A stretch of 64,000 nucleotides of DNA from Anderseniella sp963698275 (GCA_963698275.1 CAVOQE010000001.1:806001-870000); one strand, 5' to 3'; positions 43,202 through 52,489 are shown, numbered from the stretch's first letter. Notes: generated by a model from the letters alone, not told the origin. Program-made: numbers and translations.

Positions 43202-44211
43202 CAGGATGGAAAACGTTTCTGGATCTCGTCCACAATCGGCGCCGTACCGGTCCGGATCGGATCAACGCAAGGCATGCCGTACTCGCTTTCAAGCTTTGCC
43301 AGATAGTCTTTCGCTTCGGTGTCTGACAGGTTCTGTGTATTGACGCAAATACCGACACACTGAATGTCCGGATTGGTCAGGCGGCCTTCCTCGATATTGC
43401 GGTCAATGACCTGCCGGATGGTCGGCAATGGATGTTCCACGCCTCGCATCCTGGTGCGTGTCGGTTCGTGACACACCACGAAAGCATCCGGCTGAGAGCC
43501 ATGCAGCAGGCCGAGTGACACACCGGCAAATGCCGGGTGGAACAGCGAACCCTGACCTTCAACACAATCCCAGTGGTCGTCTTCGTTGGCGGGAGTTATC
43601 CATTCAGCTGCGCCGGAGATGAAATCGGCGACAACAGCATCCAGAGCAATGCCGCGGCCGGAGATCAATACGCCTGTCTGTCCGGTTGCGCGGAAGTCGG
43701 AATTCATGCCGCGCTTGCGCATTTCCTGATCAAGGGCAAGTGCTGTGTATTTCTTGCCGACGGAACAGTCGGTGCCAACGGCCAGTATCCGCTTGCCGGA
43801 CCGCTTTGTACCCTTGCCGGTGGCGAAGGCAATATCTGAAAAACGAACGTCATGCAGTTGTGCACCGTGCTTTTCGGCAGCTTCAGCAATCTCGGGAAAT
43901 GAAGACAACCGCTTGTGCAGACCGGTGGCTACGTTCATGCCAGCCTCGATGGCCTTTACAACTTCTGAAATCCAATGGTCCGGCAAAACGCCACCGGAGT
44001 TGACAACACCCACGACCATTGTACGTGCCCCGGCGGCCACGGCCTCATCAATGCTCATGTCAGCCAGGCCGGTGTCGGCCTGGCAGCCTTCCAGCCGCAT
44101 CTGGCCGGTGCACCAGTCGGGGCGCCAGTCGACCACGCCTTGCGCCGTCTTGGCTGCCAGCTGGTCGTGAACATCACCGAGAAACAGGAGGTAGGGGCGT
44201 TCGATTTCCAT
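43201..44211 (-). CDS. dgcN: DUF1611 protein, DgcN (D-glutamate N-acetyltransferase) type
   Basis: 336 residues from ATG 44211; a GTG three codons upstream is in frame. The P-loop-like segment ILAVGTDCSVGKKYTALALD and the catalytic-region motifs GQTGVLISGRGIALDAVVADFISGAAEW and VEGQGSLFHPAFAGVSLGLLHGSQPDA are those of the DUF1611 family. With DgcA it converts D-glutamate by N-acetylation and racemisation into N-acetyl-L-glutamate, giving a D-amino-acid catabolic route. Upstream on the same strand is a zinc alcohol dehydrogenase. Confidence 0.85.
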   Translation of the reverse strand: MEIERPYLLFLGDVHDQLAAKTAQGVVDWRPDWCTGQMRLEGCQADTGLADMSIDEAVAAGARTMVVGVVNSGGVLPDHWISEVVKAIEAGMNVATGLHKRLSSFPEIAEAAEKHGAQLHDVRFSDIAFATGKGTKRSGKRILAVGTDCSVGKKYTALALDQEMRKRGMNSDFRATGQTGVLISGRGIALDAVVADFISGAAEWITPANEDDHWDCVEGQGSLFHPAFAGVSLGLLHGSQPDAFVVCHEPTRTRMRGVEHPLPTIRQVIDRNIEEGRLTNPDIQCVGICVNTQNLSDTEAKDYLAKLESEYGMPCVDPIRTGTAPIVDEIQKRFPS

Positions 44212-44352
44212 GTGTCGCACTCACGAGTAAAAGGTGGTCTTTTCGCGCCATAGGCACCACAAGATGTGACGTTGCGCAAGAGGGCAGTGTATGGCGGCAG
44301 ATGGAGCCAGATGTTGGTAATTCTGTTTGCTGTCAGCAGCCAGCCCCTGGTT

Positions 44353-45402
44353 TCAGAACCTGTTGATCAAGGTAATCCCGACATCTTCATGATTGTCCAT
44401 TTTCGCCAATGCAGTGCCGGCATCTTCGAGCGCGATACGGGTTCTGATCAGTTTTTCTATGTTCAGACGGCCGGCGGAAATCATCTCGAACAATGCGGGA
44501 AACCGCAGGGCAGGCAGACCGCGTGACCCCATGATCACCAGTTGCCGGTAGTAGACGGTTTCCAGCAGCGGGATTTCAGGGTTGGCATGTGCATCCAGCG
44601 GCTGTCCGATCTGCACATGACGGCCCAGTTTCTTCAGACAGCGCAATGAATTGTGGAAAGTGTCAGTGATGCCAAGCGCTTCGATGGAGGCGTCGGCACC
44701 GCCGCTGGTCAGGTCACGTATGGCTTGTCCGACATCATTGGTTCTGGCGGCGTTGATGGTGTGCGTGGCACCTACCTGTTTCGCGAGCTCAAGCTTTTCG
44801 TCAATGATGTCGACCGCGATAACCGTGGCGCCGACGGCGGCGCCTATCATGATTGACGACAAGCCGACACCGCCGCATCCGTGTACTGCCAGGGTTTCGC
44901 CCGGCTTTACAGCCGCCTTGTCGACGACCGCGGAAAAAGAGGTTGTTGTGCGGCAGCCGAGAGCGGCTGCAACTTCATCAGAAATGTCATCGGGCAATTT
45001 GAGAACATTGGCATCAGCCAGCGGGATTGCCACACGTTCGGCAAATGCGCCCCAGCCATTGAAACCCACAACGTACTGATCATCGCAGATGGTCAGATTG
45101 CCGGCGCGGCAGCATGAGCATTCACCGCATCCAAGAATGACCGGGACAGTGACGCGATCACCCTTGCGGAATTTCCGGCAGTCAGCACCGACGCTGACCA
45201 CTATTCCGGCCAGCTCATGACCTGGAACATGCGGCAGCTTGATAACGTGATTGGTGCCTTTCCAGCCATGCCAGTCTGACCGGCAGACGCCACAGGCTTT
45301 CACCTCGATCACCACGCCATCAGACGGCGTGTCCGGCTCGGCGACTTCGGTTATTTCCAGCGGTTTTGAGAATTGGGTAATCAATGCGGCTTTCATGGCC
45401 AT
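44353..45402 (-). CDS. Zinc-dependent alcohol dehydrogenase
   Basis: 349 residues of the MDR superfamily. Catalytic zinc ligands are in CGVCRSDWHGW and PHVPGHELAG; the structural zinc motif is CGECSCCRAGNLTIC. The NAD-binding loop is VHGCGGVGLSS and an acidic residue in VIAVDIIDEK points to NAD(H). Substrate unknown. The start at 45402 and an ATG two codons on are equally possible. It is separated from dgcN by 141 bases and could be transcribed with it. Confidence 0.88.
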   Translation of the reverse strand: MAMKAALITQFSKPLEITEVAEPDTPSDGVVIEVKACGVCRSDWHGWKGTNHVIKLPHVPGHELAGIVVSVGADCRKFRKGDRVTVPVILGCGECSCCRAGNLTICDDQYVVGFNGWGAFAERVAIPLADANVLKLPDDISDEVAAALGCRTTTSFSAVVDKAAVKPGETLAVHGCGGVGLSSIMIGAAVGATVIAVDIIDEKLELAKQVGATHTINAARTNDVGQAIRDLTSGGADASIEALGITDTFHNSLRCLKKLGRHVQIGQPLDAHANPEIPLLETVYYRQLVIMGSRGLPALRFPALFEMISAGRLNIEKLIRTRIALEDAGTALAKMDNHEDVGITLINRF

Positions 45403-45545
45403 CAGGATAGAAGCTGTTCAATCAACAGGCCAGCAGAAAGGGTGAGGAGTGCCACAATCAAATCAAAGCAGACCTTGAGGCATGAAAATCACCTTGCAGG
45501 GGTGTTAGTATGGTTTCCCGGAAAGCAATTTGAGGATGTTTGTTC

Positions 45546-45953
45546 ATGACACAGTTTAGCGGATCCTGCCTGTGCGGCGCGGTGAGCTATGAAGCTGATT
45601 GCGAGATACAGCGCGTCGTCAACTGTCATTGTCTTGATTGCCAGAAAGCAACCGGCTCAGTACACACAACAATGGTTTTCGTGCCGGAGGACGGTTTGAA
45701 AATCAAAGGCTACCCGTCCAGCTACACGCATACCGCAGACAGCGGTTCAACCATGACCAAGCGGTTTTGTTCGTCATGCGGTACGCAGTTGTTTTCAATC
45801 AATTCGCGCCGCGCCGGTGCTGTCGGTATTCGGGCCGGAACCATCTCGCAAAAGCACATTATAACGCCGCAAATGAACATATTCTGCGACAGCGCGGTGC
45901 CATCCACTCCGATGGACGACAGGTTGCCGAAATATCCCAAGATGCCGGCGTAG
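45546..45953 (+). CDS. GFA/CENP-V family zinc protein
   Basis: 135 residues from ATG 45546 (GAGG 10 bases upstream). Zinc ligands follow the family pattern: GSCLCGAVSYE, NCHCLDCQKATGS and RFCSSCGTQLF. The family covers glutathione-dependent formaldehyde-activating-like proteins, most of which have no proven activity. It stands alone; a short form of the palindromic repeat fills the space to the convergent giant gene. Confidence 0.9.
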   Translation: MTQFSGSCLCGAVSYEADCEIQRVVNCHCLDCQKATGSVHTTMVFVPEDGLKIKGYPSSYTHTADSGSTMTKRFCSSCGTQLFSINSRRAGAVGIRAGTISQKHIITPQMNIFCDSAVPSTPMDDRLPKYPKMPA

Positions 45954-45973
45954 GGATCAGAGCCACCTGGAAC

Positions 45974-46015
45974 TGGAGCAATTTGGGTGCATTTGAACCC
46001 ATAAAACCGATCTAG
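45974..46015 (-). repeat. Short (~42 bp) form of the palindromic repeat
   Basis: Reading plus strand: TGGAGCAA, a TGGGT...GAACCCAT hairpin, then AAAACCGATCTAG. Compared with the inverted full copy at 52364-52468 about 62 bases between CATAAA and CCTGATCTAG are gone. The same short form occurs at 53926-53967. Its CTAG edge contains the stop codon of the giant minus-strand gene. Confidence 0.7.
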
Positions 46016-49000
46016 TGCTTAACCCGTCCGGCAGCTTCTGCCAGCATGAGGTATACCTTGCCGGTTTCCGACCCCAGGCACTGATCTACCAGTTCCTCAC
46101 CTGCATCTGATGTTGCTACCGTATCGAGCAGGCGCTCGAACAGGCGGATGAAACCGTCAATGCGTGTTCTGGCCTGCTTGTCATCACGATAGGACTTGCG
46201 GGTCAGGTCCATCAGCTTGCGCCCGCGGTTCTGGAACAGGTCATGGGTGTAGGCCTGCGCATTGCCTTTCCGGAAGGACGCTTCAAGCTCCTTGGGCAGG
46301 TCGTCATACAGCACCTGGTAGATGTCGCGTGTGGCCGCATTCAGCTTGGCGACAAGCGTCTCCGTGGCCTGACTGGTCGAGCCTTCCGATGATGCATCAG
46401 TCTTTTTCGACTTTTGGGCAGGTTTTTCACGCGCAACAGGGGTATCTGCGTCAGAAGACAAAAGGTCACCGAGAAATCTCCGGACAGACCCGGATTCGCC
46501 GGCAGAAGCCGGGGTGTCTTCACTTGCTGCAACGCGGCGTTCGGATTTCTGGGCACCGGACGTTTGCTGTGACGCAGCAATGGACGCGGTGCCCCTAGTT
46601 TTTCCCGGCGATCGTCCTCCGGCCTCCGGTGGTACATAGATACCCGGCCCGGACATGGCGAGCGAGGATGACTGGCGCTTGACCACGTCGGCCAGTGCGT
46701 TGAGGGCGGTGATCTGGTCGGTTACGACGCGGCGCATTGCGTCTGCGGAGTTGCGTGTTTCTGCGGGCAGTTCCAGCACGGCACGGCGCACCTCGCCACG
46801 GGCAAACTCGATTTCGCGAACCACGCTGGCCGCAGCTTCGCGCATTTCATCCGCGGTCGAGGAGAACTCTTCGGTGGAACCGGACATGGTGGTGTTGAGC
46901 TGGCGCACAACCTCTGCGTGCTGGGAGATGATGTTGCGGGCAGCACGGCTGACCTGATCATCGGAGATTGCCTCGATCTTCTTGATCTCTTCCTGCATGT
47001 TGTCGGCCGCAGCGGTAAATTGTGACGTTATCAAACGGCCGAGTTCGTCTGTGCGCTTGTTGGCATCGGACAGCGAGTGCTCCACCCGCTCCATGTAACG
47101 TTCCATGATGCCGTCGACTTCTTCCGATTTCTTGCCAAGTTTCTGCAAAAGACTTGCCATTTGCGTGTCGCGGCTTTCCATCAGGCGATCAAGGCGCTCG
47201 TTGAAGTTTGTCACTGCGCGGTCGACCTTTTCCGATGCGCTTTCCAGGCGTTCGGAAATCTTGCCTGACGTGGTGTCGAGACGGCCTACGAGTGCTGTCG
47301 ACACGGTGTCGATACGCTGATCCAGTTCACCGGCTGTATCCTTCAGGGCTTCGGCCATCATGGTGTAGGCCTGGTCGGTATGGGTGGCGAACTTTGAACC
47401 GGTATCCTCCAGGCGCCGAGATGCTTCACTGGCGCGGGTTTCAAATTCTCCGGCTGACTGGGTGAGGTGGTTGATGACGCTGGCGGCGTTGGATTCAAAC
47501 CGGGCCGAAATCGACTGGGTGTTTTCTTCCATATTGTCAGCGAATGATACTGATGCCCGGCCAAGCTCGGCAACCAGGTCACGCGCAGCGCCGTCCAGAC
47601 CTTCGGAAAAGGCAGTGCGCGCGGTTCCCAGTTCGTTGAACACGCGCGCTGCGCGTTCATCCAGCATCTTGGAGAACAGTTCTCCGGATGCATCCATGCG
47701 GGTTATCACATCAGTGGTGATCTCTTCGAGCAGCGTGCTGGCCAGGTCAAAACGCTTGCCCATCTCACGGGAGTTGTTTTCAAGGCGCATGAACATGGCT
47801 GCGCCTGTCTTTTCCATGGTCTCGGCGACTTCCGCTGTCGTCGTCTCGAAACGGCTGGACATCTCCTGATTGGCGCGTTCCACATGGGAATACCATTCGG
47901 ACGTGGTGTTATCCAGCTTGCCGGACATGCCTTCGATCTGGCTCAACACCGTGCCTGACCGATCCTTGAGCTGGGTGATCAGATTGCTCATGGTGTCAGC
48001 AACCGTGTCGAGGCGGGTCGTCAGGCTGGACGATGTTGAATCAAGACGGTCGGTCAGCAGCAGGGACACTTCATCAAGCCGTCCGGTCATGGCGCCGGAG
48101 GAGGCATCAAGGCGGTCAGCCAGAGCATTGGTTGTGGTGTCCAGCTTGCCGGTCATTTCAGCTGTTACGTTGTTGAGCAACTCGGCCATACGTGATGTGG
48201 AGCCTTCCAGGCGTCCGGAAATGGAGGCGGATGAGGTGTCAAGGCGCTCAACCAGTTCATTCGTCGTGGCATCAAGCTTGCCGGTCATTTCCGATGATGC
48301 ACTGTTCAACAGTTCGGCCATGTGTGACGTGGCGCCTTCGAGGCGGCCCGTCAGTTCGCCGGTTGAGCTGTCCAGGATCGATGTCAACCGGTTGGTCAGC
48401 TGGCCGGTGGAGCCATCGAGGCGCTGAGCGATCGCTGCGGTCGTGGTGTCCAGTTTGTCGGACATTTCAACAGACGCCTGATCCAGGGCATCGGCGACCC
48501 GTGACGTCACATTTTCCAGCCGGCTGGTCAGTTGCGTCGAGTTGGTGCTCAGGCGTTCGGTTACTTCCTTACTTGTGCTTTCCAGCTTGCCGGTCAGTTC
48601 TTCCGAAGACGAACTCAGCAGTGCAGCGAGTTCGCTTCCGGTTGCCTGCAGTTTGCCGGTCAGTGTTTCAGACGACGTATCAAGGCGGTCCGCAAGCGCA
48701 TTCGAGGTGGCCTCGAGCTTGCCGGTCATGCCAACAGATGCTGTGTCCAGAAGTCCGGCCATGCGGGTTGTGGCGCCTTCCAGGCGAACCACCATGGCGT
48801 CGGAAGTCTCCTCGATCTGCCCGGAGAGACGGGCGGTTGACTCGTCCAGATGACCGGACATGTGCGATGTTGCCGTTTCAACCCGGTTGAACAGTGTTCC
48901 TGCAGATGTCTCCAGTTTGCCGGTTATCTCTTCGGTAATGACCTCAAAGCGCTTGAACAGATCACCGGAGGCGACTTCAAGCGTGCCCGACATCTTGCCT

Positions 49001-51348
49001 GACACGTCTTCCATATAGGCATAGACCTCATCGCGCGCAGTGGCGACGTTCTGGACAAATTCGCCCGAGATTGACAACAGCCGGTCGGTGAGAGCGGAAC
49101 CGGACAGATCGATCTGTTCGCCGACCGCCGAAGACGCTGCGGTCAGTCGCTGGGCAACCTTCTCGACCGATGAATTGAGCAGGTTTGCCATTTCACTTGT
49201 GGTGCCGAGCAGGCGCTCGTTGACCTGGGTGCCGGCTTCGGCAAGGGCTGCAGATGCCTTTTCGCCGCTCTCATTGATGAAGGCAAGCATGGTTTCCGAG
49301 GACGCCTCGGTATCGCGGGCAATTTTCTCACCAGACTCCATGAGGGTCTCGACAACCTTGACACTGGTTGTCTCAAGGCTGGAGGCAACGGTGGTGCCGG
49401 TGGTCTGCAGATTGGTGACCACATTGTTACCTGCTGACTGAACACGGTCAGTGACTTCGGTGCCGACTTCATTCAGGTTGCGGAGCACGACTTCGGATGT
49501 GATCTGAACAGATTCCGCCACGTCGCTCCCGACCAGCTTGATCTGACCGAGGATGTCGTCCGAGGCGGCTTGCATTGTCGTGACAACGGAACCGGAAGTT
49601 GAGCGAACCGCCTGGGTAACACTTTCGCCGGTGCTCTTGACCATCGCCACGCTCTCGTCGGCCACAGAACGCAATTGTCCGACCACAGCCTCGGAAGACT
49701 GTTCGATCGACGACACCATTTCACCTGATGCAGCGCGCACATTGTCGGTAATGCGGTTGCCGGAATCAGCGATCATGGTGGTGTGGGCGTCGGCTGCCGA
49801 CTGTAATTGCTCACTGACGGCCTGGGTTGAATGCTGCACCGCCTGCACGACGGTGCCGGAGGTGGACATTACTGCCTGTGCAACGCTGTCGCCTGTTGCC
49901 TGCAGTTGCTCATTGACCGATTGCGCCGTCTGTTGAACGGACTGGACAATTTCTCCGGACGCGGAGTGCACTTTTTGCGCAACCGTGTCGCCGGCGATCT
50001 TCATCATCTCGGTGTTTTGTTCCGAGGCCGCCTGCAACTGCTCATTGACCGCCTGGGCTGATTGCTGAACGGAATTTACAATCTCGCCGGACGTGGTGCG
50101 GACCGAATGGGTGACGCTTTCACCGGTAAGCTTCATCATTTCGGTGTTCTGTTCAGCTGCAAGACGCATCTGATCGGTGGTTGCCGCCGTCACCTGCTCA
50201 ATGCCCTGGGTAAGCTCAGCGCGCACGCCGCGCACTTCTTCAAGGCTTTCACGAATGCCGGAGGTCACACTGCCTTCAAGCTGGCGCAGGCCGTCACCGA
50301 ACTGCATGCCTTCGGCGTTCATGCGCTGGGCGGTTTCCTGCATTGTCGCAACCTGACCGGTTACGCTGTCGGAGAACACCCGCATTTCATTGACCAGGGT
50401 ACCCGACATCTGTTCCATGCGCGCTGTCTGGCCGGAAATCTCGGTGCCGACAAAACTCGCGCGCGTGGAAATTTCATCAACCGTCTGTGACAGTTCCGAT
50501 GTTGTGTTTTTCAGGCCGTGCTCAAGCGCTGCAAGGGTTGAAGACGCGGTTGATATAATCCCCGACAGGCTCTGCGTGTTCTCTTCAATGCGCGACAGCA
50601 GGGGAGTTGCCTCAATGCCAATGACACGACCGGTTTCGTGCAGTGAGTTGCGCTGATGCTCCAGGCCTTCGAGCATGGTGCGAATACGCTCTTCATTGGC
50701 ACCAAAGGCACGTTCAATATTGGCTATTTCCTTGTGCACGACACCTTCAAGTTCGCTGGCACGCTGCACAGCATGTTCAACGCCGCCGACAAGCTGGTCC
50801 ACTTCGGATCGCACCAGTTGCGAGACCGATGCAAGGCTTTCGGTTGCAATGTCCTGCGGGCGGACAAGGCGCATGGCTGTCTGCATCAGCGCCTGGCTTA
50901 CGTGGCTGATCTGGTTTGTGCGGAAAATCAGATAGCCAATAACCATGAAAGACAGGACCGGAATCACCGCCATCATGATGGTCCGCAATGTGACCGGCAG
51001 GTTGGTCAGGCTGAGCGGGCTTCCCGCAAGCTGGGCCAGGGCAGGGACATACAAGACGGTCCAGATTGCCAGCCACACAAGCGAAATTGCCACTGCCGAC
51101 CATATCGGGGTGGTCGATGTGCGCTCACGGATTGCCTGCAGGCTGCTGGCCGCAAAAGCATCATTTTCGTTGGCGGGCCGGCCCCGCAGTTTCGCTTCGC
51201 GGCGGCGTTGATCAATCGCGTCAAGCCTGCGACGTTCAGCAGCGTCGCGGCGTGCGACCTGTTCTTCGTTCTGTTCTTCAATTGCCCTGCGATTGCCCCT
51301 GCGCGAAGCGCGGCGCGGCTGGTTTGATTCGCTTGACATATTTTGCAT
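46012..51348 (-). CDS. Giant membrane-anchored 11-residue-repeat protein, Growth Pole Ring (GPR)-like
   Basis: 1,778 residues. A basic cytoplasmic N-terminus (1-80) is followed by two membrane segments (about 82-105 and 123-142) and then an enormous helical part. Residues 407 to ~1125 are written in about 64 successive 11-mers (TSSETLTGKLQ, ATTNELVERLD, GSTSRMAELLN and so on) with one 4-residue stutter near 994. This is an apolipoprotein-like pattern. After more coiled coil comes a disordered spacer (~1560-1660) and a conserved-looking C-terminal domain (ETLVAKLNAATRDIYQVLYDDLPKEL). Size, topology and repeats match GPR of Agrobacterium, which forms a ring at the growing pole. The homology call is mine by pattern. 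It likely organises polar growth. Stop codon lies in a repeat edge. Confidence 0.8.
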   Translation of the reverse strand: MQNMSSESNQPRRASRRGNRRAIEEQNEEQVARRDAAERRRLDAIDQRRREAKLRGRPANENDAFAASSLQAIRERTSTTPIWSAVAISLVWLAIWTVLYVPALAQLAGSPLSLTNLPVTLRTIMMAVIPVLSFMVIGYLIFRTNQISHVSQALMQTAMRLVRPQDIATESLASVSQLVRSEVDQLVGGVEHAVQRASELEGVVHKEIANIERAFGANEERIRTMLEGLEHQRNSLHETGRVIGIEATPLLSRIEENTQSLSGIISTASSTLAALEHGLKNTTSELSQTVDEISTRASFVGTEISGQTARMEQMSGTLVNEMRVFSDSVTGQVATMQETAQRMNAEGMQFGDGLRQLEGSVTSGIRESLEEVRGVRAELTQGIEQVTAATTDQMRLAAEQNTEMMKLTGESVTHSVRTTSGEIVNSVQQSAQAVNEQLQAASEQNTEMMKIAGDTVAQKVHSASGEIVQSVQQTAQSVNEQLQATGDSVAQAVMSTSGTVVQAVQHSTQAVSEQLQSAADAHTTMIADSGNRITDNVRAASGEMVSSIEQSSEAVVGQLRSVADESVAMVKSTGESVTQAVRSTSGSVVTTMQAASDDILGQIKLVGSDVAESVQITSEVVLRNLNEVGTEVTDRVQSAGNNVVTNLQTTGTTVASSLETTSVKVVETLMESGEKIARDTEASSETMLAFINESGEKASAALAEAGTQVNERLLGTTSEMANLLNSSVEKVAQRLTAASSAVGEQIDLSGSALTDRLLSISGEFVQNVATARDEVYAYMEDVSGKMSGTLEVASGDLFKRFEVITEEITGKLETSAGTLFNRVETATSHMSGHLDESTARLSGQIEETSDAMVVRLEGATTRMAGLLDTASVGMTGKLEATSNALADRLDTSSETLTGKLQATGSELAALLSSSSEELTGKLESTSKEVTERLSTNSTQLTSRLENVTSRVADALDQASVEMSDKLDTTTAAIAQRLDGSTGQLTNRLTSILDSSTGELTGRLEGATSHMAELLNSASSEMTGKLDATTNELVERLDTSSASISGRLEGSTSRMAELLNNVTAEMTGKLDTTTNALADRLDASSGAMTGRLDEVSLLLTDRLDSTSSSLTTRLDTVADTMSNLITQLKDRSGTVLSQIEGMSGKLDNTTSEWYSHVERANQEMSSRFETTTAEVAETMEKTGAAMFMRLENNSREMGKRFDLASTLLEEITTDVITRMDASGELFSKMLDERAARVFNELGTARTAFSEGLDGAARDLVAELGRASVSFADNMEENTQSISARFESNAASVINHLTQSAGEFETRASEASRRLEDTGSKFATHTDQAYTMMAEALKDTAGELDQRIDTVSTALVGRLDTTSGKISERLESASEKVDRAVTNFNERLDRLMESRDTQMASLLQKLGKKSEEVDGIMERYMERVEHSLSDANKRTDELGRLITSQFTAAADNMQEEIKKIEAISDDQVSRAARNIISQHAEVVRQLNTTMSGSTEEFSSTADEMREAAASVVREIEFARGEVRRAVLELPAETRNSADAMRRVVTDQITALNALADVVKRQSSSLAMSGPGIYVPPEAGGRSPGKTRGTASIAASQQTSGAQKSERRVAASEDTPASAGESGSVRRFLGDLLSSDADTPVAREKPAQKSKKTDASSEGSTSQATETLVAKLNAATRDIYQVLYDDLPKELEASFRKGNAQAYTHDLFQNRGRKLMDLTRKSYRDDKQARTRIDGFIRLFERLLDTVATSDAGEELVDQCLGSETGKVYLMLAEAAGRVKH
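47974..50130 (-). repeat. Coding 11-residue repeat array in the GPR-like protein
   Basis: Residues 407-1125. In the first part larger 44-residue blocks recur (LTGESVTHSVR-TTSGEIVNSVQ-QSAQAVNEQLQ-AASEQNTEMMK, then related copies), in the last part simple x-L-D/E-x units dominate. Only one phase break (15 residues instead of 11) was found in about 64 units. Confidence 0.85.
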
Positions 51349-51744
51349 CCCCGCAACTGAAACTTACTAACCGGTACTCACACCCCAGGTCCCCCCGGTG
51401 CCTCGTGTGCGCCGTATACTGGTCACTCCCACGCTTGATGATCTGACTCATTCGGAAACGAAGCAAGCCCAATGGCCATTTCGTTAACCAATTTGTTCAC
51501 ACCCATCACACGTCCCGCCGAGGATTCTAATGCAAATCAGACACTTGAAGAAGCCATTAGCATTAAAAGGTTTGGGAAAACTAGCGAATTGGTTAACGCG
51601 GTGGCCGAAAATGATTCAAATTTTAACAAAATTCATAACGCATTTTTGTCAGATTGGCGTCTAATTTGCGTAATTCGGGTTAGAATCAGTCACTTAAGGA
51701 CCGGTTCCTGGAGCCTGCATTATTCGAAAAAGGGACCCCGTGCG
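51349..51744. other. AT-rich divergent promoter region with a 12-bp inverted repeat
   Basis: The gap between the GPR-like gene and the Hpt gene. CGTTAACCAATT (51482-51493) is inverted at 51587-51598 (AATTGGTTAACG). The TTAACC core resembles CtrA half-sites of alphaproteobacteria. An open frame from 51472 runs into the Hpt gene, but its AT-rich upstream part has no protein-like features or ribosome site, so I treat it as non-coding. Confidence 0.5.
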
Positions 51745-52113
51745 ATGAAGCCGAAACAGGCTGCTGCAATTAACGTCGAAGGCGATTCCGGAGAGGCAGT
51801 TGTTGATCTTGCACATCTGGATCAATACACGCTGGGTGACCACAGCCTGCAAGCGGAATTGCTGCAATTGTTCCGTGTTCAACTCAAGAACCAGACCCAA
51901 GAGCTGGTATCGTGCGCCGATGCAACGGACTGGAAATCCGCCGTTCACACACTCAAGGGGGCGGCACGTTCGATTGGAGCGATGCAGATTGGAAAAGTGG
52001 CCGAAGCAATGGAACTGGTGCCGTTTTCCGATGACGCCGGGCGCGCTGCGGTTTTGAGCCGCCTGATCGCGGTCCATGCTGCATTTGAAGCGCAGATAGA
52101 AGAGTATCTGTGA
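51745..52113 (+). CDS. Hpt-domain phosphotransfer protein
   Basis: 122 residues from ATG 51745, with AGGGA 9 bases upstream. The phospho-accepting His68 lies in SAVHTLKGAARSIGA, in the middle of a four-helix bundle of normal Hpt size. In alphaproteobacteria such proteins relay phosphate between a hybrid kinase and response regulators (ChpT- or stress-type circuits). There is no kinase or regulator gene nearby. It is divergent from the GPR-like gene. Confidence 0.88.
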   Translation: MKPKQAAAINVEGDSGEAVVDLAHLDQYTLGDHSLQAELLQLFRVQLKNQTQELVSCADATDWKSAVHTLKGAARSIGAMQIGKVAEAMELVPFSDDAGRAAVLSRLIAVHAAFEAQIEEYL

Positions 52114-52253
52114 GACCTCTTTTCGCGCTCTGGCCGGAACCTGCGAGCGCGTAGAACAGCCGATTGCAAGGCGTTATCCCAACCCCATGGTTGCAGATCA
52201 AACACTGCGGCTGCCACCCGCAGACCACCTGGTTTTGCTCCTATTGTCGCACA

Positions 52254-52314
52254 AGGAGGTGAAATGCAACTTGCCGGGCCGGAAATTGTTGCATTTTGTG
52301 CTCTGTCGGCCTAG
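52254..52314 (+). other. Strong ribosome-binding site, 16-codon frame and hairpin
   Basis: AAGGAGGTGA (52254-52262) directly precedes ATG 52264, which opens 16 codons to TAG 52312-52314. The start region AAATGCAAC (52262-52270) pairs perfectly with GTTGCATTT (52288-52296), which is followed by one more T, so the same bases could form a terminator-like or translation-blocking hairpin. Apart from this and the palindrome at 52342 the gap 52114-52363 is empty. Confidence 0.35.
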
Positions 52315-52341
52315 CTAATGACCTGAATGGTAATTGAGTGT

Positions 52342-52359
52342 ATGCAAACAAGTTTGCAT
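52342..52359. promoter_or_regulatory. Perfect palindrome, possible operator upstream of ferredoxin
   Basis: ATGCAAAC-AA-GTTTGCAT is an 8-2-8 perfect dyad of a type used by LacI/GntR-like repressors. It lies just upstream of the palindromic repeat and 131 bases before the ferredoxin start. Confidence 0.4.
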
Positions 52360-52363
52360 GCGT

Positions 52364-52468
52364 TGGAGCAACATGGGTTCGATCGAGCTCATAAAGTTGC
52401 TCTAACACTTTGAAAGCGATCAGGTTTATGATTTCTGGCTGATTGAACCAGAAATCATCCTGATCTAG
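52364..52468 (-). repeat. RIME-like bimodular palindromic repeat, full inverted copy
   Basis: Complete 105-bp unit in the opposite orientation to the copies at 1995 and 3116, ending CCTGATCTAG at 52468. It stands 21 bases before the ferredoxin ATG, so the transcript leader would contain both hairpins unless the promoter lies inside the repeat. Confidence 0.85.
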
Positions 52469-52489
52469 AGCATGGCAGGACCCAAAGAC

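Noticed and set aside
46164..51446. Many long open frames on the plus strand opposite the GPR-like gene
   Set aside because: They are shadows produced by the repetitive, GC-biased codons of the minus-strand gene. Their products are low-complexity Ser/Arg/Val strings without ribosome sites or family motifs.
51472..51744. N-terminal extension of the Hpt frame by 91 codons
   Set aside because: AT-rich, no ribosome site, no domain; Hpt proteins are about 120 residues and a good start exists at 51745.
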